The notes: generated by a model not told the origin, from the sequence alone. 40,546 nucleotides of DNA from Treponema sp. UBA6852 (GCA_002449305.1 DKDI01000038.1:40758-81303), one strand, 5' to 3'; shown: positions 15,929 to 23,974, counted from the first letter of the stretch. A program made the numbers and translations.

Positions 15929-17005
15929 ATGGATACAGGCTCACCTATAGAAGCGCGTCTTGCTTCAAGCGGATTTGTATATTCATTTGTCGCATGTTTT
16001 CTTGCTATAGCTATAGTTCTTGTAATTTTATATTTTATATATTTGAAATACAAATCATTAACTAAATCAAAAAAATGGATTGAAGCAAATAAGAACAGAC
16101 AAACAAAGTTTTCAGATGTAAGAAGAATTGCGCATGAAGCAAATCTTGATAGCGCAGAAAAAAAACTTCTGTGGAGCATCTGCAAAACACATCATGCGCG
16201 CAATATTCAGTTTTCTTACCGCTCAGAAAATGAAATGCAAAATCTTTTTAAATCTGAATTCCAAAGAATGAAAGCGCAGTCTCCAAGGAACGAAGAAAAA
16301 ATTTCAGTTTTGTTTTCATTAAGATACAAGCTCGAAAAACTTTATGACAGAAAGCATTCCATAACTTCCACAAAATACTTAAGGCCCGGGCAGCAAATAA
16401 GAGTTCTGGATGAAAACCGCAATCCGCATGATGCAACAGTTCAAAAGAATACGCCGGAAGGTTTTTACATAGAAATTTCCGCGGAACTAAAAAACTTTAA
16501 GCCAAAGCCTCTTTCAAAGTTTATGATAAATTTTTCTTCTGCCACAGGAATGCTTTACCAATGCGTTGTAATGGCAGCTCGCTACGAAGATATTCCAAAC
16601 GGAAAGGAGCTTCTTCTTATAACGCATTCTTCAACTCTCAAAGTTATTCAAAAGCGAATGACAAAGAGGCAGGGAACAACCATTGAATGTCTTTTTTCCG
16701 CAGTTAAGGAAATAAAAGCCGGGCGAAAAACAAAATTTGAAGTTCAGCAAAAAAAGCACACTGGAACATTCATTGATATTTCCGCAGGCGGATGCAAAAT
16801 TTCATGCAGTCTTCCGATTTCGAGCAACCAGTACATTCAGCTTTACTTTAAGCTTCCGGGAATTATTGAGCATCAGGCGCAAGGTCTTATTATAAAAACA
16901 AAAAAATCTGCGGACGAAAAAACATTTGTGCTGTACATTAAATTTACCGATATTAATATAGCTGCAAAAAATGATATTTATGCTGCGATTTATGATTATT
17001 TTTGA
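15929..17005 (+). CDS. Membrane-anchored PilZ-domain protein (YcgR-like)
   Basis: Predicted 358-residue c-di-GMP effector. One transmembrane helix lies at about residues 16-40 with a basic cytoplasmic flank. A YcgR-like N domain begins near residue 160 (LRPGQQIRVL). The PilZ domain at about 240-350 holds both ligand motifs: RxxxR as Arg243-Met-Thr-Lys-Arg247, and DxSxxG as Asp283-Ile-Ser-Ala-Gly-Gly. Placement among filament genes suggests control of motility by c-di-GMP, as for flagellar brake proteins. The partner is unknown. It starts 6 bases after the preceding gene. Confidence 0.85.
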   Translation: MDTGSPIEARLASSGFVYSFVACFLAIAIVLVILYFIYLKYKSLTKSKKWIEANKNRQTKFSDVRRIAHEANLDSAEKKLLWSICKTHHARNIQFSYRSENEMQNLFKSEFQRMKAQSPRNEEKISVLFSLRYKLEKLYDRKHSITSTKYLRPGQQIRVLDENRNPHDATVQKNTPEGFYIEISAELKNFKPKPLSKFMINFSSATGMLYQCVVMAARYEDIPNGKELLLITHSSTLKVIQKRMTKRQGTTIECLFSAVKEIKAGRKTKFEVQQKKHTGTFIDISAGGCKISCSLPISSNQYIQLYFKLPGIIEHQAQGLIIKTKKSADEKTFVLYIKFTDINIAAKNDIYAAIYDYF

Positions 17006-17025
17006 GCTTGGAATTTAATTACATT

Positions 17026-17295
17026 ATGAAAGTTTTAGAAATAAATTCGATACAAAAAGAAGACGGGTACATTTACTACATTCACCACTACAAGGCAGTT
17101 GCAAAAGTAGAAGTATTGTCTTCAATTATTTCAATACCAATAAGTTTCACTGTAGAAACAAATCCGCTTGGAATAAGAACGGTTGACCTTGATCCGCTTC
17201 CGGCCAAGCTTGACTATCCAGTTATTCCTATAACAAAAGCAATCAAGGCTCTTATTGATAAAATGGCGCAGGAAGGTACACTTCCGCAAGTCTAA
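17026..17295 (+). CDS. Small conserved-looking protein between PilZ and tsaE genes
   Basis: Predicted 89-residue protein with no recognised family. It is predominantly beta-strand (VLEINSIQKEDGYIYYIHHY, VAKVEVLSSIISIPISFTVE) and ends in an amphipathic helix. ATG 17026 is chosen over the in-frame 17002 because the latter overlaps the PilZ gene. Its stop overlaps the tsaE start (TAATG), indicating coupled translation. Confidence 0.7.
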   Translation: MKVLEINSIQKEDGYIYYIHHYKAVAKVEVLSSIISIPISFTVETNPLGIRTVDLDPLPAKLDYPVIPITKAIKALIDKMAQEGTLPQV

Positions 17296-17759
17296 TGGCA
17301 GCAGGTAAAAAAATGATTTTCCACACAAAGTCTTCAACTGAAACAATTTCACTAGGAGAAAAAATCGGCTCTCTTTTAAAGCCAGGCGACATTCTTGCAA
17401 TGACAGGAACTCTCGCAGCAGGAAAAACAACAATAACAAAAGGAATCGCAAAATCTCTTGGAATAAAAGACAACATAACAAGCCCCACATTCTGCCTTGT
17501 AAGCGAATACGAAGGTGAAAAAATGCCTTTATATCACATGGATGTTTACAGGCTTGAAGGCGAAGAAGACTTTGCAAACCTGGGCGTTGAAGACATGCTC
17601 TACGGAAACGGAGTCTGCATAATTGAATGGAGCGAAAAAGTAAAAAAAGAACTTCCAAAAAAATCTATCCTAGTTGAAATCACACCGCAAGAAGACGGAA
17701 GCCGCCAAATAAAAATTGAAAACTGGAACAACGGAAATATTGACTGGAACGAGGAATAA
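17295..17759 (+). CDS. tsaE: tRNA threonylcarbamoyladenosine biosynthesis ATPase TsaE
   Basis: Predicted 154-residue P-loop ATPase needed for N6-threonylcarbamoyladenosine (t6A37) formation on ANN-decoding tRNAs. The Walker A motif is GTLAAGKTT (Lys44). SPTFCLVSEY, HMDVYRLEG and VCIIEWSEK follow in the family order. It is cytoplasmic and works with TsaB and TsaD. The start at 17295 overlaps the previous stop; ATG 17313 is an alternative. tsaB begins immediately after. Confidence 0.93.
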   Translation: MAAGKKMIFHTKSSTETISLGEKIGSLLKPGDILAMTGTLAAGKTTITKGIAKSLGIKDNITSPTFCLVSEYEGEKMPLYHMDVYRLEGEEDFANLGVEDMLYGNGVCIIEWSEKVKKELPKKSILVEITPQEDGSRQIKIENWNNGNIDWNEE

Positions 17760-17760
17760 A

Positions 17761-18444
17761 ATGAAAGCTCTTGCAATAGACTGCGCAGTTACAAAACTTT
17801 CTGTAGCCGCAAAAAATGAAAGTAACACAATAAAACTTACACTTGATGTTGGAATGAAGCAATCAGAAAAACTTCTTCCTGCAATTGATTATGTAATGAA
17901 AGAAGCCGGACTTTCTGTAAAAGACCTTGACTACACAACCGTTACGCTTGGTCCTGGAAGCTTTACAGGGCTCAGGCTGGGACTTAGCGCGCTCAAGGCA
18001 ATCACACTTTCAGACAATATTCCGCTCTACGGAATTCCTTCTTTGGAAGCGTACTCTTGGCCGTATAAAAAAGCAATTGAAACAGTTCTTCCTGTAATAG
18101 AAGCAAAAGAAGATGAATTTTTTTATTCATTTTATATCCGCGGAGAAAAAATAAGAAACGAAGAAGATTCAGAAATTGAAGAAATCTTAAAGCAAATTGA
18201 CGCAGAAAGCTCTGTTCTTGTCTGCGGACCTGGAGCAAAAACATTTGTCGAGCGGACAAACGAAATAACACCGCTTTATTCTCTTCACTGCTTTTGCCCG
18301 GAAAATGACTGCTGCGAAAGCCTTTTTGAAATTGCAGAAAGAATGATTGCAGAAAAGAAAGAGCCATTAAAAGACTATGACGGTCCGCTGTATGTAAGAA
18401 AAAGTGAAGCTGAAATAGTTCTTGAATCAAAAAATAAAAACTAA
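17761..18444 (+). CDS. tsaB: tRNA threonylcarbamoyladenosine biosynthesis protein TsaB
   Basis: Predicted 227-residue ASKHA-fold protein that scaffolds the TsaBDE complex for t6A synthesis. The N-terminal ALAIDCAVTKLSVA and the segment TVTLGPGSFTGLRLGLSALK are diagnostic. ATG 17761 follows GAGGA and directly abuts the tsaE stop; the frame open to 17716 lies inside tsaE. It ends the plus-strand cluster, converging on csrA with 19 bases between stops. Confidence 0.93.
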   Translation: MKALAIDCAVTKLSVAAKNESNTIKLTLDVGMKQSEKLLPAIDYVMKEAGLSVKDLDYTTVTLGPGSFTGLRLGLSALKAITLSDNIPLYGIPSLEAYSWPYKKAIETVLPVIEAKEDEFFYSFYIRGEKIRNEEDSEIEEILKQIDAESSVLVCGPGAKTFVERTNEITPLYSLHCFCPENDCCESLFEIAERMIAEKKEPLKDYDGPLYVRKSEAEIVLESKNKN

Positions 18445-18463
18445 TATTTTTTCAGCAAAACAA

Positions 18464-18682
18464 TCAGCCAAAAAGTTTTCCGAGACGTTCCATTGAAATT
18501 TGCGAAGCAGCGGCCTTGTTTTCTGACTGGATTGCTTCAAAAACTTCTTGACGGTAAACTTTTACATTGCTAGGAGCTTCCACGCCGATTTTCACTTGGT
18601 CGCCTTTTACGTCTATCAGCGTAATAACAATGTCGTCTCCGATGCGGATTTTTTGATCTATTTTTCTTGAAAGGATAAGCAT
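18464..18682 (-). CDS. csrA: Carbon storage regulator CsrA
   Basis: Predicted 72-residue dimeric RNA-binding protein that recognises GGA motifs, commonly repressing translation. MLILSRKIDQKIRIGDDIVI and VKIGVEAPSNVKVYRQEV match the family throughout. It is the last gene of flgN-flgK-flgL-fliW-csrA, and its ATG overlaps the fliW stop by one base. In the FliW group of bacteria, CsrA represses flagellin translation and FliW relieves this. The candidate target in the flaB leader at 10602-10640 is in this window. Confidence 0.97.
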   Translation of the reverse strand: MLILSRKIDQKIRIGDDIVITLIDVKGDQVKIGVEAPSNVKVYRQEVFEAIQSENKAAASQISMERLGKLFG

Positions 18683-19125
18683 TACTTTGCCTCCTTTCGT
18701 TTTAATGCTTCAAGAATATTGTGCTTTGTTGTGTACTTTGAGCCGTCGAGAATAGCCTGCATGCACTGATGATTTTTCTTGTTGATTATAAGAGGTCCTT
18801 GAAAATTTGCAGTTACCGCGCTGCCATCATCAGGAACAGTTACAATTGTAAGAACCATTACATCAGCAGGATCTTTTATGCCGATTTTTAAAAGCTCACT
18901 GTCATCAATTTCAGCTTCATAGTCATCTGTAATTAAAAACGGATCAATTAAAAGAAACGCAAGATTTTTTTCCTGCAGCGACTGAAGCCATATAAGCGGC
19001 TCATACTCACTGTCCACAAGAGCAAAATCTGTATACTCTTCAAAGCCAAAAAGACCTGAAGGTATAGAAATTAACCTATCGTTGGAAATTTCAACACAGC
19101 CTTTAGTTTTTGTTTCTACCAGCAT
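18682..19125 (-). CDS. fliW: Flagellar assembly factor FliW
   Basis: Predicted 147-residue FliW, which binds flagellin and allosterically blocks CsrA. The family signature IPSGLFGFEEYTDFALV is followed by PLIWLQSLQEKNLAFLLIDP. It is cytoplasmic. Translationally coupled to csrA through TAATG. Being cotranscribed with the hook-associated genes links CsrA release to filament assembly. Confidence 0.96.
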   Translation of the reverse strand: MLVETKTKGCVEISNDRLISIPSGLFGFEEYTDFALVDSEYEPLIWLQSLQEKNLAFLLIDPFLITDDYEAEIDDSELLKIGIKDPADVMVLTIVTVPDDGSAVTANFQGPLIINKKNHQCMQAILDGSKYTTKHNILEALKRKEAK

Positions 19126-19160
19126 AAAAAATCCTATGAATATTTTTAAATATTAAAATC

Positions 19161-20408
19161 CTAGCGCATATAATTGAGCAGTGTACTTGAATACATTTTT
19201 CCAGCATTGCTCATTGTTGCCTGGTTGACATATTCCAGCATCTTTAAATCTGTTATGGCTTCTGTCAAATCAATGTCGCCTTCTCTGCTTACAAGCTGAG
19301 TAACATTTACATTGTTTGTCTTTGAACGCTCAACGTTATTCATTGCACGCTCATAGTCGCTTCCTGACTTTGCAAGGCGAGTTGTAAGATTATTGATTCC
19401 GTAGTCAAGAGTTCCAATCACGCGGCTTCCAATTGACTCTTGATCCCCCTTGAGCATTGAATCGCGCAGGGCAATGACAGCATCAAACAAAGAGCCGCCA
19501 GAAACTTTCACAGCGGAAGTGTTTACATTGTAAGGCGGAAACTGGCTTGAGTCTTCAATCATTCCCATGTCTGCCAACGCACTGCCTGTTTTATCTTCCA
19601 TCCAAACTTGATGAGAATCTGTAGTGGAAAGCGAAAGTCCTTGTGAAACAGGATCAATTGAAGCCTTTACTGCAATTCCAGAATTATTTATTTTTGCAGC
19701 AACTGCATAAATGTTGTCGCCAGATTTTATTGCAATATCCTCACCGTCAATGCTTATAACAGAATCTTCCAGCGCCTGCCAAGAAGTCAAATCTCGTTGC
19801 CCAATAAGGTGTTGAGGCTCTGCCCAAAATGTCTTTGTTCCGCTATTGTCAATTTGAAGATAAGCGTTTTCATCAACTTCAATTTTATTAGTTCCGTTGT
19901 TTCCCTTATAATTTACTTTTTCAATAAGAGCTTCATCGGAACCAGGAATGTTTCCCATTACAACATCAAAAGCCGCACCCTTTGTTCTTGTTCCAGCAAA
20001 AAGAGTATTTCCGTCTGGACCTACAGCATTTGCATTTTGAATCAGCTCCTTTAAAAGCTCGTTGACTTCAACAGCCATATTTTTTAAGTCTTCTTCTGTG
20101 TAAGTTCCATTTGCGCCAGTAATAGCAAGTTCTCTAACGCGGTGCATAATCTGCAAATTCTGATTTATATACCCTTCTCTAACATTCATCTGATCTGCAA
20201 GAGTCTGCGCATTTTTTTCAAACTGATTTACACGTCCCAGATAAGACTGATAGCGCACAAGATGTCCGGCTGCAATCGGATCATCACGAAGGCTTCCGAT
20301 TCTGCTTTGAGTTCCAATCTGGCGGTTTTTTATTGCCTGATTTACTTCCTGTTTTCTAAGCTGATACTGGGTATCTGTATTATTAAACTGTGAGCTGATT
20401 CTATGCAT
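19161..20408 (-). CDS. flgL: Flagellar hook-filament junction protein FlgL (HAP3)
   Basis: Predicted 415-residue hook-associated protein joining hook and filament. The N-terminus has the flagellin-like RISSQFNN, and IGSLRDDPIAAGHLVRYQSYL and REGYINQNLQIMHRVRELAITGANGTY. The C-terminus has TQLVSREGDIDLTEAITDLKM and ATMSNAGKMYSSTLLNYMR. ATG 20408 follows GAGGT. It lies 24 bases after flgK in the same transcript and is exported through the flagellar system, without a signal peptide. Confidence 0.95.
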   Translation of the reverse strand: MHRISSQFNNTDTQYQLRKQEVNQAIKNRQIGTQSRIGSLRDDPIAAGHLVRYQSYLGRVNQFEKNAQTLADQMNVREGYINQNLQIMHRVRELAITGANGTYTEEDLKNMAVEVNELLKELIQNANAVGPDGNTLFAGTRTKGAAFDVVMGNIPGSDEALIEKVNYKGNNGTNKIEVDENAYLQIDNSGTKTFWAEPQHLIGQRDLTSWQALEDSVISIDGEDIAIKSGDNIYAVAAKINNSGIAVKASIDPVSQGLSLSTTDSHQVWMEDKTGSALADMGMIEDSSQFPPYNVNTSAVKVSGGSLFDAVIALRDSMLKGDQESIGSRVIGTLDYGINNLTTRLAKSGSDYERAMNNVERSKTNNVNVTQLVSREGDIDLTEAITDLKMLEYVNQATMSNAGKMYSSTLLNYMR

Positions 20409-20432
20409 ATTCTACCTCGCTTCTAAAATAAC

Positions 20433-22304
20433 TCAAACTCCAAGACGGTTGATCAACGTATCAAGAAGTTCATCCTGCACTGAAATAAATTTTGCAGCAA
20501 CGTTATACCCATGCTGAAACTTTATTATATCAGCAAGCTCTTCATCAATGTTTACACCAGAAATGCTGTCGCGCAAATCTCTTAAGTCGCCCATTATTTT
20601 ATTTTGAGTCGCAAGCTGATTTTGCGCCTGCTCTCCCTTTAACCCAACGTTGGTTACTGTATCAGCAAAATAATCATCAAATGTACGCTGACTTCCAATC
20701 ATTATTTTTGTATTTCTGATTGCAGCCATTTCAACTGCTGCTCTTCCATCGCTAGGCTCTGCAAAGCCTTGGGAATTTTTAAATGCTGCGGCAACACTTG
20801 AAACATCATTTTGAATAAGTCCATTTACTTCAATATATGCAGACGGATTCAAAACAGGAGAAACCGCAAACTGAGCACCTGCAAGAACATCAACCGCATT
20901 TGCACGGTTAAAGTCATAGGCATTATCTTCTCCGCTTCCCTGCAAAATTCCTGAATACCCCGTAAGGAACATTCCAGAATCCTCAACATGGCGGATAACA
21001 AAATCAGGATTTTCCATTCCGCTAGAAGATGTTGCTTTTAAAACAAGACAACTATTTCTGTCAAGATAAGCCTTTACCTCTCCGTTGGAATCGTTGATTC
21101 TGTTGATAACATCTTCAACTGTGTCTGTTGAAAAATAAGCGACATCAATATTTCCACTTGCGCCGTTAATTGTCATTGTTCCAGAAAGACCAATCTGCTC
21201 CTGCATCTTAAGAGCATTTGTTCCTGTCATGCGGAAAATATAGGAAGTGTCTTCTACACCATCGCCGTTTCTGTCATAGTTTCCGTTTACGTTTTCTACA
21301 AAATCATGCTGAACAAAAAAGTCCAAGCCTGTAACGTTATTTTTTCCAATGGCATTTCTGTGGACATCATTCACTAAATCTGCAAAGTTAAGAGCCATTG
21401 TATTTAAAGACTGAATTTCACTGCGAATATCCTTGTCACGAAGTTCAACCAAAGCTCCGAGAGTTCCTCCATGAAACTCTGCATCAAGCTTTGTATCAGA
21501 CCACATAAGTTTTCCGTAGCCGTTATTATCAAGCTGGCCGACACTTTCTATTTGGCGAGCAAGACTTCCTTGAACAATAATCTGCCCATCTGTGTGAACC
21601 ATAAATTCATCAGGATCTTTTTGAGTAACAGTAACATTAATGAGAGACGAAAGCTTTTCAACAAGCAAATCGCGGCGGTCCATAAGATCATTAGGATTGT
21701 CCCCAAGACCTTTGCTTCTTACAATCTCACCATTGACAGAAGCAATCTGGCGCGAAAGATCATTTACCTGCTTTACAACTGCCTCAATGTCGCCATTTAT
21801 CTGATCTCCAATTCCACGCAAACTTTTGTACTGCTGCTGAATTGAATTTGTCAAAGTCTGCCCGCGCACAACAACTGCAAGACGAGCCGCATCACTTTCA
21901 GGGTAAGTTGAAAGTTCCTGCCAGCCCTGCCAAAACTTGTCCATGTTTGTTCTTACGGAAACATCATTAGGCTCATTGTAAACGGATTCAATCATTGAAT
22001 AATATTTGTCGCGTGTTTCCCAGTAAGACTCAACATTTTTCTGGTCAACAATACGGCTTTCTAAAAGTTCATCTTTTATTCTGTTTATGCTTTCAACATC
22101 GCAGCCTTGCCCTATCTGACCTGGAACCATCGCACGTTCCAAGTCCGGGCGATAAATCGGCTCAAAAGATTTTACAATGACACGCTGCCTAGAATAGCCT
22201 TCTGTATCCGCATTTGAAATATTGTGGCCGGCTGTCTGAATCTGAGTTGAATGAGCCATAAGGCTTCTTTTTCCAATTTCTATTCCTGCAAAAGAATTCG
22301 CCAT
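20433..22304 (-). CDS. flgK: Flagellar hook-associated protein FlgK (HAP1)
   Basis: Predicted 623-residue hook-associated protein. The N-terminal signature is HSTQIQTAGHNISNADTEGYSRQ, followed by PGQIGQGCDVESINRIKD. Central LSRQIASVNGEIVRSKG and DRRDLLVEKLSSLINV and the C-terminal SGVNIDEELADIIKFQHGYN match FlgK. ATG 22304 follows AAGGAGC. It lies directly between flgN and flgL, the standard order. Confidence 0.96.
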   Translation of the reverse strand: MANSFAGIEIGKRSLMAHSTQIQTAGHNISNADTEGYSRQRVIVKSFEPIYRPDLERAMVPGQIGQGCDVESINRIKDELLESRIVDQKNVESYWETRDKYYSMIESVYNEPNDVSVRTNMDKFWQGWQELSTYPESDAARLAVVVRGQTLTNSIQQQYKSLRGIGDQINGDIEAVVKQVNDLSRQIASVNGEIVRSKGLGDNPNDLMDRRDLLVEKLSSLINVTVTQKDPDEFMVHTDGQIIVQGSLARQIESVGQLDNNGYGKLMWSDTKLDAEFHGGTLGALVELRDKDIRSEIQSLNTMALNFADLVNDVHRNAIGKNNVTGLDFFVQHDFVENVNGNYDRNGDGVEDTSYIFRMTGTNALKMQEQIGLSGTMTINGASGNIDVAYFSTDTVEDVINRINDSNGEVKAYLDRNSCLVLKATSSSGMENPDFVIRHVEDSGMFLTGYSGILQGSGEDNAYDFNRANAVDVLAGAQFAVSPVLNPSAYIEVNGLIQNDVSSVAAAFKNSQGFAEPSDGRAAVEMAAIRNTKIMIGSQRTFDDYFADTVTNVGLKGEQAQNQLATQNKIMGDLRDLRDSISGVNIDEELADIIKFQHGYNVAAKFISVQDELLDTLINRLGV

Positions 22305-22319
22305 AATTCCACGCTCCTT

Positions 22320-22763
22320 TTAAATGCTTCTGTTTACAACAATGCTCTGCGCATAGTTTTTTCTCATTGTGCCGTTCGGAGAATAAATTTCGTTTCTCTG
22401 CTGAGATGCGCACTGATCCATAACTTCTGAAATAAATTTTTTTGTTGCGCTCACATATTTTGCAAGCGCGTCATTTTCAACCTTGCTTCTTGAAAGCTTT
22501 GTCTTTACGCGGAGAAAAACATCTTTTACTTCAGGATGAAAATAAATATTTTCTGAAACAGATGCGATTTTTTCACGGAACTTGTCAACCTTGGAAAATT
22601 CACTGCCAAGCTCATTGATGTTCAAGACATATTCTTCAAGGCCTGCCCAGCTGCGCTTTACAACGCACTCATGAATTTTATTCTGCTCCATAAGCATAGA
22701 GTCAAGAATACGTTCCTGCTCATTAAGCACACTGATTAATTCAATTTCTTTTTCTTCCGCCAT
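22320..22763 (-). CDS. flgN: FlgN-type flagellar export chaperone
   Basis: Predicted 147-residue helical cytoplasmic protein. It starts with a long coiled-coil segment (EIELISVLNEQERILDSMLM) typical of FlgN chaperones, which bind FlgK and FlgL before export. Identity rests on fold pattern, length and position directly before flgK rather than on a strong motif. AAGGA precedes ATG 22763. Confidence 0.8.
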   Translation of the reverse strand: MAEEKEIELISVLNEQERILDSMLMEQNKIHECVVKRSWAGLEEYVLNINELGSEFSKVDKFREKIASVSENIYFHPEVKDVFLRVKTKLSRSKVENDALAKYVSATKKFISEVMDQCASQQRNEIYSPNGTMRKNYAQSIVVNRSI

Positions 22764-22797
22764 AAATTTTTCCTTAAAAAAGAAAGTTTCTATTTGA

Positions 22798-22824
22798 TTT
22801 TCGGAATATAAAGATTTTTGTTTA
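22798..22824 (-). promoter_or_regulatory. Candidate sigma-28 promoter of flgN-flgK-flgL-fliW-csrA
   Basis: On the minus strand TAAACAAA is followed after 11 bp by TCCGAAAA, close to the TAAAGTTT-N11-GCCGATAA consensus. It would give a leader of about 30 bases before flgN. Confidence 0.55.
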
Positions 22825-22861
22825 GAGAAAAATTTATAAAAGAGTTATACAGAAAGTAAAA

Positions 22862-23422
22862 TTATCTTTGGCCTGAAAGCTCAATGTAAATCTGGTCAGC
22901 AAGTCCCAAAGAAGCGTTTTTTGTAATCGATTCCGCCATATTGTCATACATCATGTCGTCGTACATTTTCCTAGCGTACTCGTTGTCTTTGCCGGCAAGA
23001 TTTGTTTTTTGAATTGTATTGCGCATTGACGAAAGCATCATTTTGACCATGTAATTTTCCATTTCCATGGACTGCGCATAAAGTTCGGAAGTCTTGTCAA
23101 TTACGGGAGTTTTTCCGCTTGAAGTTTTTGAGTTTGCGGCGAATCCCTGCGGACGGGCGGACTTATCAGAATCCGAAGTGAATGCTCCGTAGAATCCCTG
23201 AGTATAATCCCCATTCAGACGATGATTTTTGGCAATCTGGCTTGAAGAAACTCCTGACAAAGATGCTCCCTCAGAAATTCCCAATGCAGTTTTATTCTGC
23301 ATTTCCTTTACGAGCGAAGAGAATTTTTTGGCCTCATTCTGAAGAACAGCAGAGTCAATTGCATTGCTTCCATTAGACAAAGTGCCTGTTATTCCAGTTC
23401 CAGAAATTCCGTTTACCGCCAT
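22862..23422 (-). CDS. FlgJ-like flagellar rod-binding protein
   Basis: Predicted 186-residue protein corresponding to the N-terminal rod-capping domain of FlgJ, without the muramidase domain. The diagnostic C-terminal part reads MENYMVKMMLSSMRNTI, then YARKMYDDMMYDNMAESI and LGLADQIYIEL. The frame is open to 23461, but ATG 23422 follows AAGGTGG and lies downstream of a sigma-28-like promoter, so 23422 is chosen. It would assist rod assembly in the periplasm; the peptidoglycan hydrolase must be encoded elsewhere. Confidence 0.87.
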   Translation of the reverse strand: MAVNGISGTGITGTLSNGSNAIDSAVLQNEAKKFSSLVKEMQNKTALGISEGASLSGVSSSQIAKNHRLNGDYTQGFYGAFTSDSDKSARPQGFAANSKTSSGKTPVIDKTSELYAQSMEMENYMVKMMLSSMRNTIQKTNLAGKDNEYARKMYDDMMYDNMAESITKNASLGLADQIYIELSGQR

Positions 23423-23440
23423 GATTCCACCTTGCTTACA

Positions 23441-23468
23441 TTTTCGGCATTTTGCATTCAAGATTTTA
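23441..23468 (-). promoter_or_regulatory. Candidate sigma-28 promoter of the flgJ-like gene
   Basis: On the minus strand TAAAATCT is followed after 12 bp by GCCGAAAA, the same spacing as the flaB promoter (TAAA, 16 bp, GCCGA). The leader would be only about 12-15 bases, just enough for the Shine-Dalgarno sequence. Confidence 0.65.
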
Positions 23469-23569
23469 CAAGATTTTTATAGGCAGCTGCTGGCTTTTAT
23501 CCAATCATAGTATCTCCATGTTTCTTCGCAATATTCATAATAGCCGCATACAATACTATACAGTTTTTA

Positions 23570-23606
23570 AAATCAAGTTAATTTCACTTTGAAATTAACT
23601 TGATTT
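23570..23606. repeat. Perfect 17-bp inverted repeat with 3-bp centre
   Basis: AAATCAAGTTAATTTCA (23570-23586), CTT, then the exact reverse complement (23590-23606). It overlaps the first unit of array 4 and shows the arm-3-arm design in its least decayed form. Confidence 0.95.
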
Positions 23607-23731
23607 CATTTTGTTTTTAAGTTGATTTTGTTTTTATTTTAACTTAATTTCATTTTATTTTTAAGTTGATTTCGTTTTGATTTCAACTTAATTTCATTTT
23701 ATTTTTAACTTAATTTTGTTTTTATTCTAAC
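23578..23731. repeat. Tandem array 4, 22-bp period, 7 units
   Basis: Units start at 23578, 23600, 23622, 23644, 23666, 23688 and 23710, with a partial eighth to about 23740. Each is 22 bp without indels. Units open TTAATTTC or TTGATTTC and close TTTAAC or TTTAAG, and the first is a near-perfect dyad around a 3-bp centre. The period equals arrays 1-3 but the sequence is unrelated to them. It lies between the divergent flgJ-like gene and the secretion operon. Confidence 0.92.
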
Positions 23732-23759
23732 TTTATTTAATATATTCCACAACATCTCT

Positions 23760-23857
23760 ATGAGCCATAGAAAACATAGGAAAGCGGAACAGGACTTATC
23801 CCTTTCCAGCAAAGAAATAGATAAGCCTGTGCATCGGCGCAAGAGGCCGCCGCTCAT
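23760..23857 (+). ncRNA. Candidate structured RNA with possible pseudoknot
   Basis: A 98-base segment closes with ATGAGC (23760) and GCTCAT (23852). Inside, GGAAAG (23779) pairs with CTTTCC (23802). The loop of that stem contains CAGG-A-CTTATC (23790-23800), complementary to GATAAGCCTG (23820-23829), which makes a pseudoknot-type arrangement. CGGC (23835) pairs with GCCG (23846). I do not recognise a known riboswitch or ribozyme consensus. It precedes the secretion operon by about 115 bases. It could be a leader element, a small RNA, or chance. Confidence 0.4.
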
Positions 23858-23910
23858 TCCAAGGCATCAAACTGCAAAAATATTAAAAAAAACAAAAAAT
23901 TATTTAAAAA

Positions 23911-23938
23911 GCACTTGACAAGTGCATTTTTTTTTTTT
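23911..23938 (+). promoter_or_regulatory. Hairpin with T12 tract before the secretion operon
   Basis: GCACTT-GAC-AAGTGC (23911-23925) is followed by A and twelve T, a terminator-like layout. The same hairpin contains TTGACA (23915-23920), and TATATT follows at 23940-23945 with a 19-bp spacer that includes the T tract. It may be a terminator for upstream transcription, the operon promoter, or both. Confidence 0.5.
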
Positions 23939-23974
23939 CTATATTTCTTAGATATAAAGGAGCAACGCCCGCAA

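Noticed and set aside
16750..18450. Involvement of tsaE and tsaB in flagellar function
   Set aside because: They are housekeeping t6A genes. Their adjacency to flagellar genes seems to be conserved gene order rather than a functional link.
23760..23857. Known riboswitch (c-di-GMP-I/II, SAM, TPP, preQ1) or signal recognition particle RNA
   Set aside because: None of the conserved words of these families could be matched, so I report it only as a candidate structured RNA.
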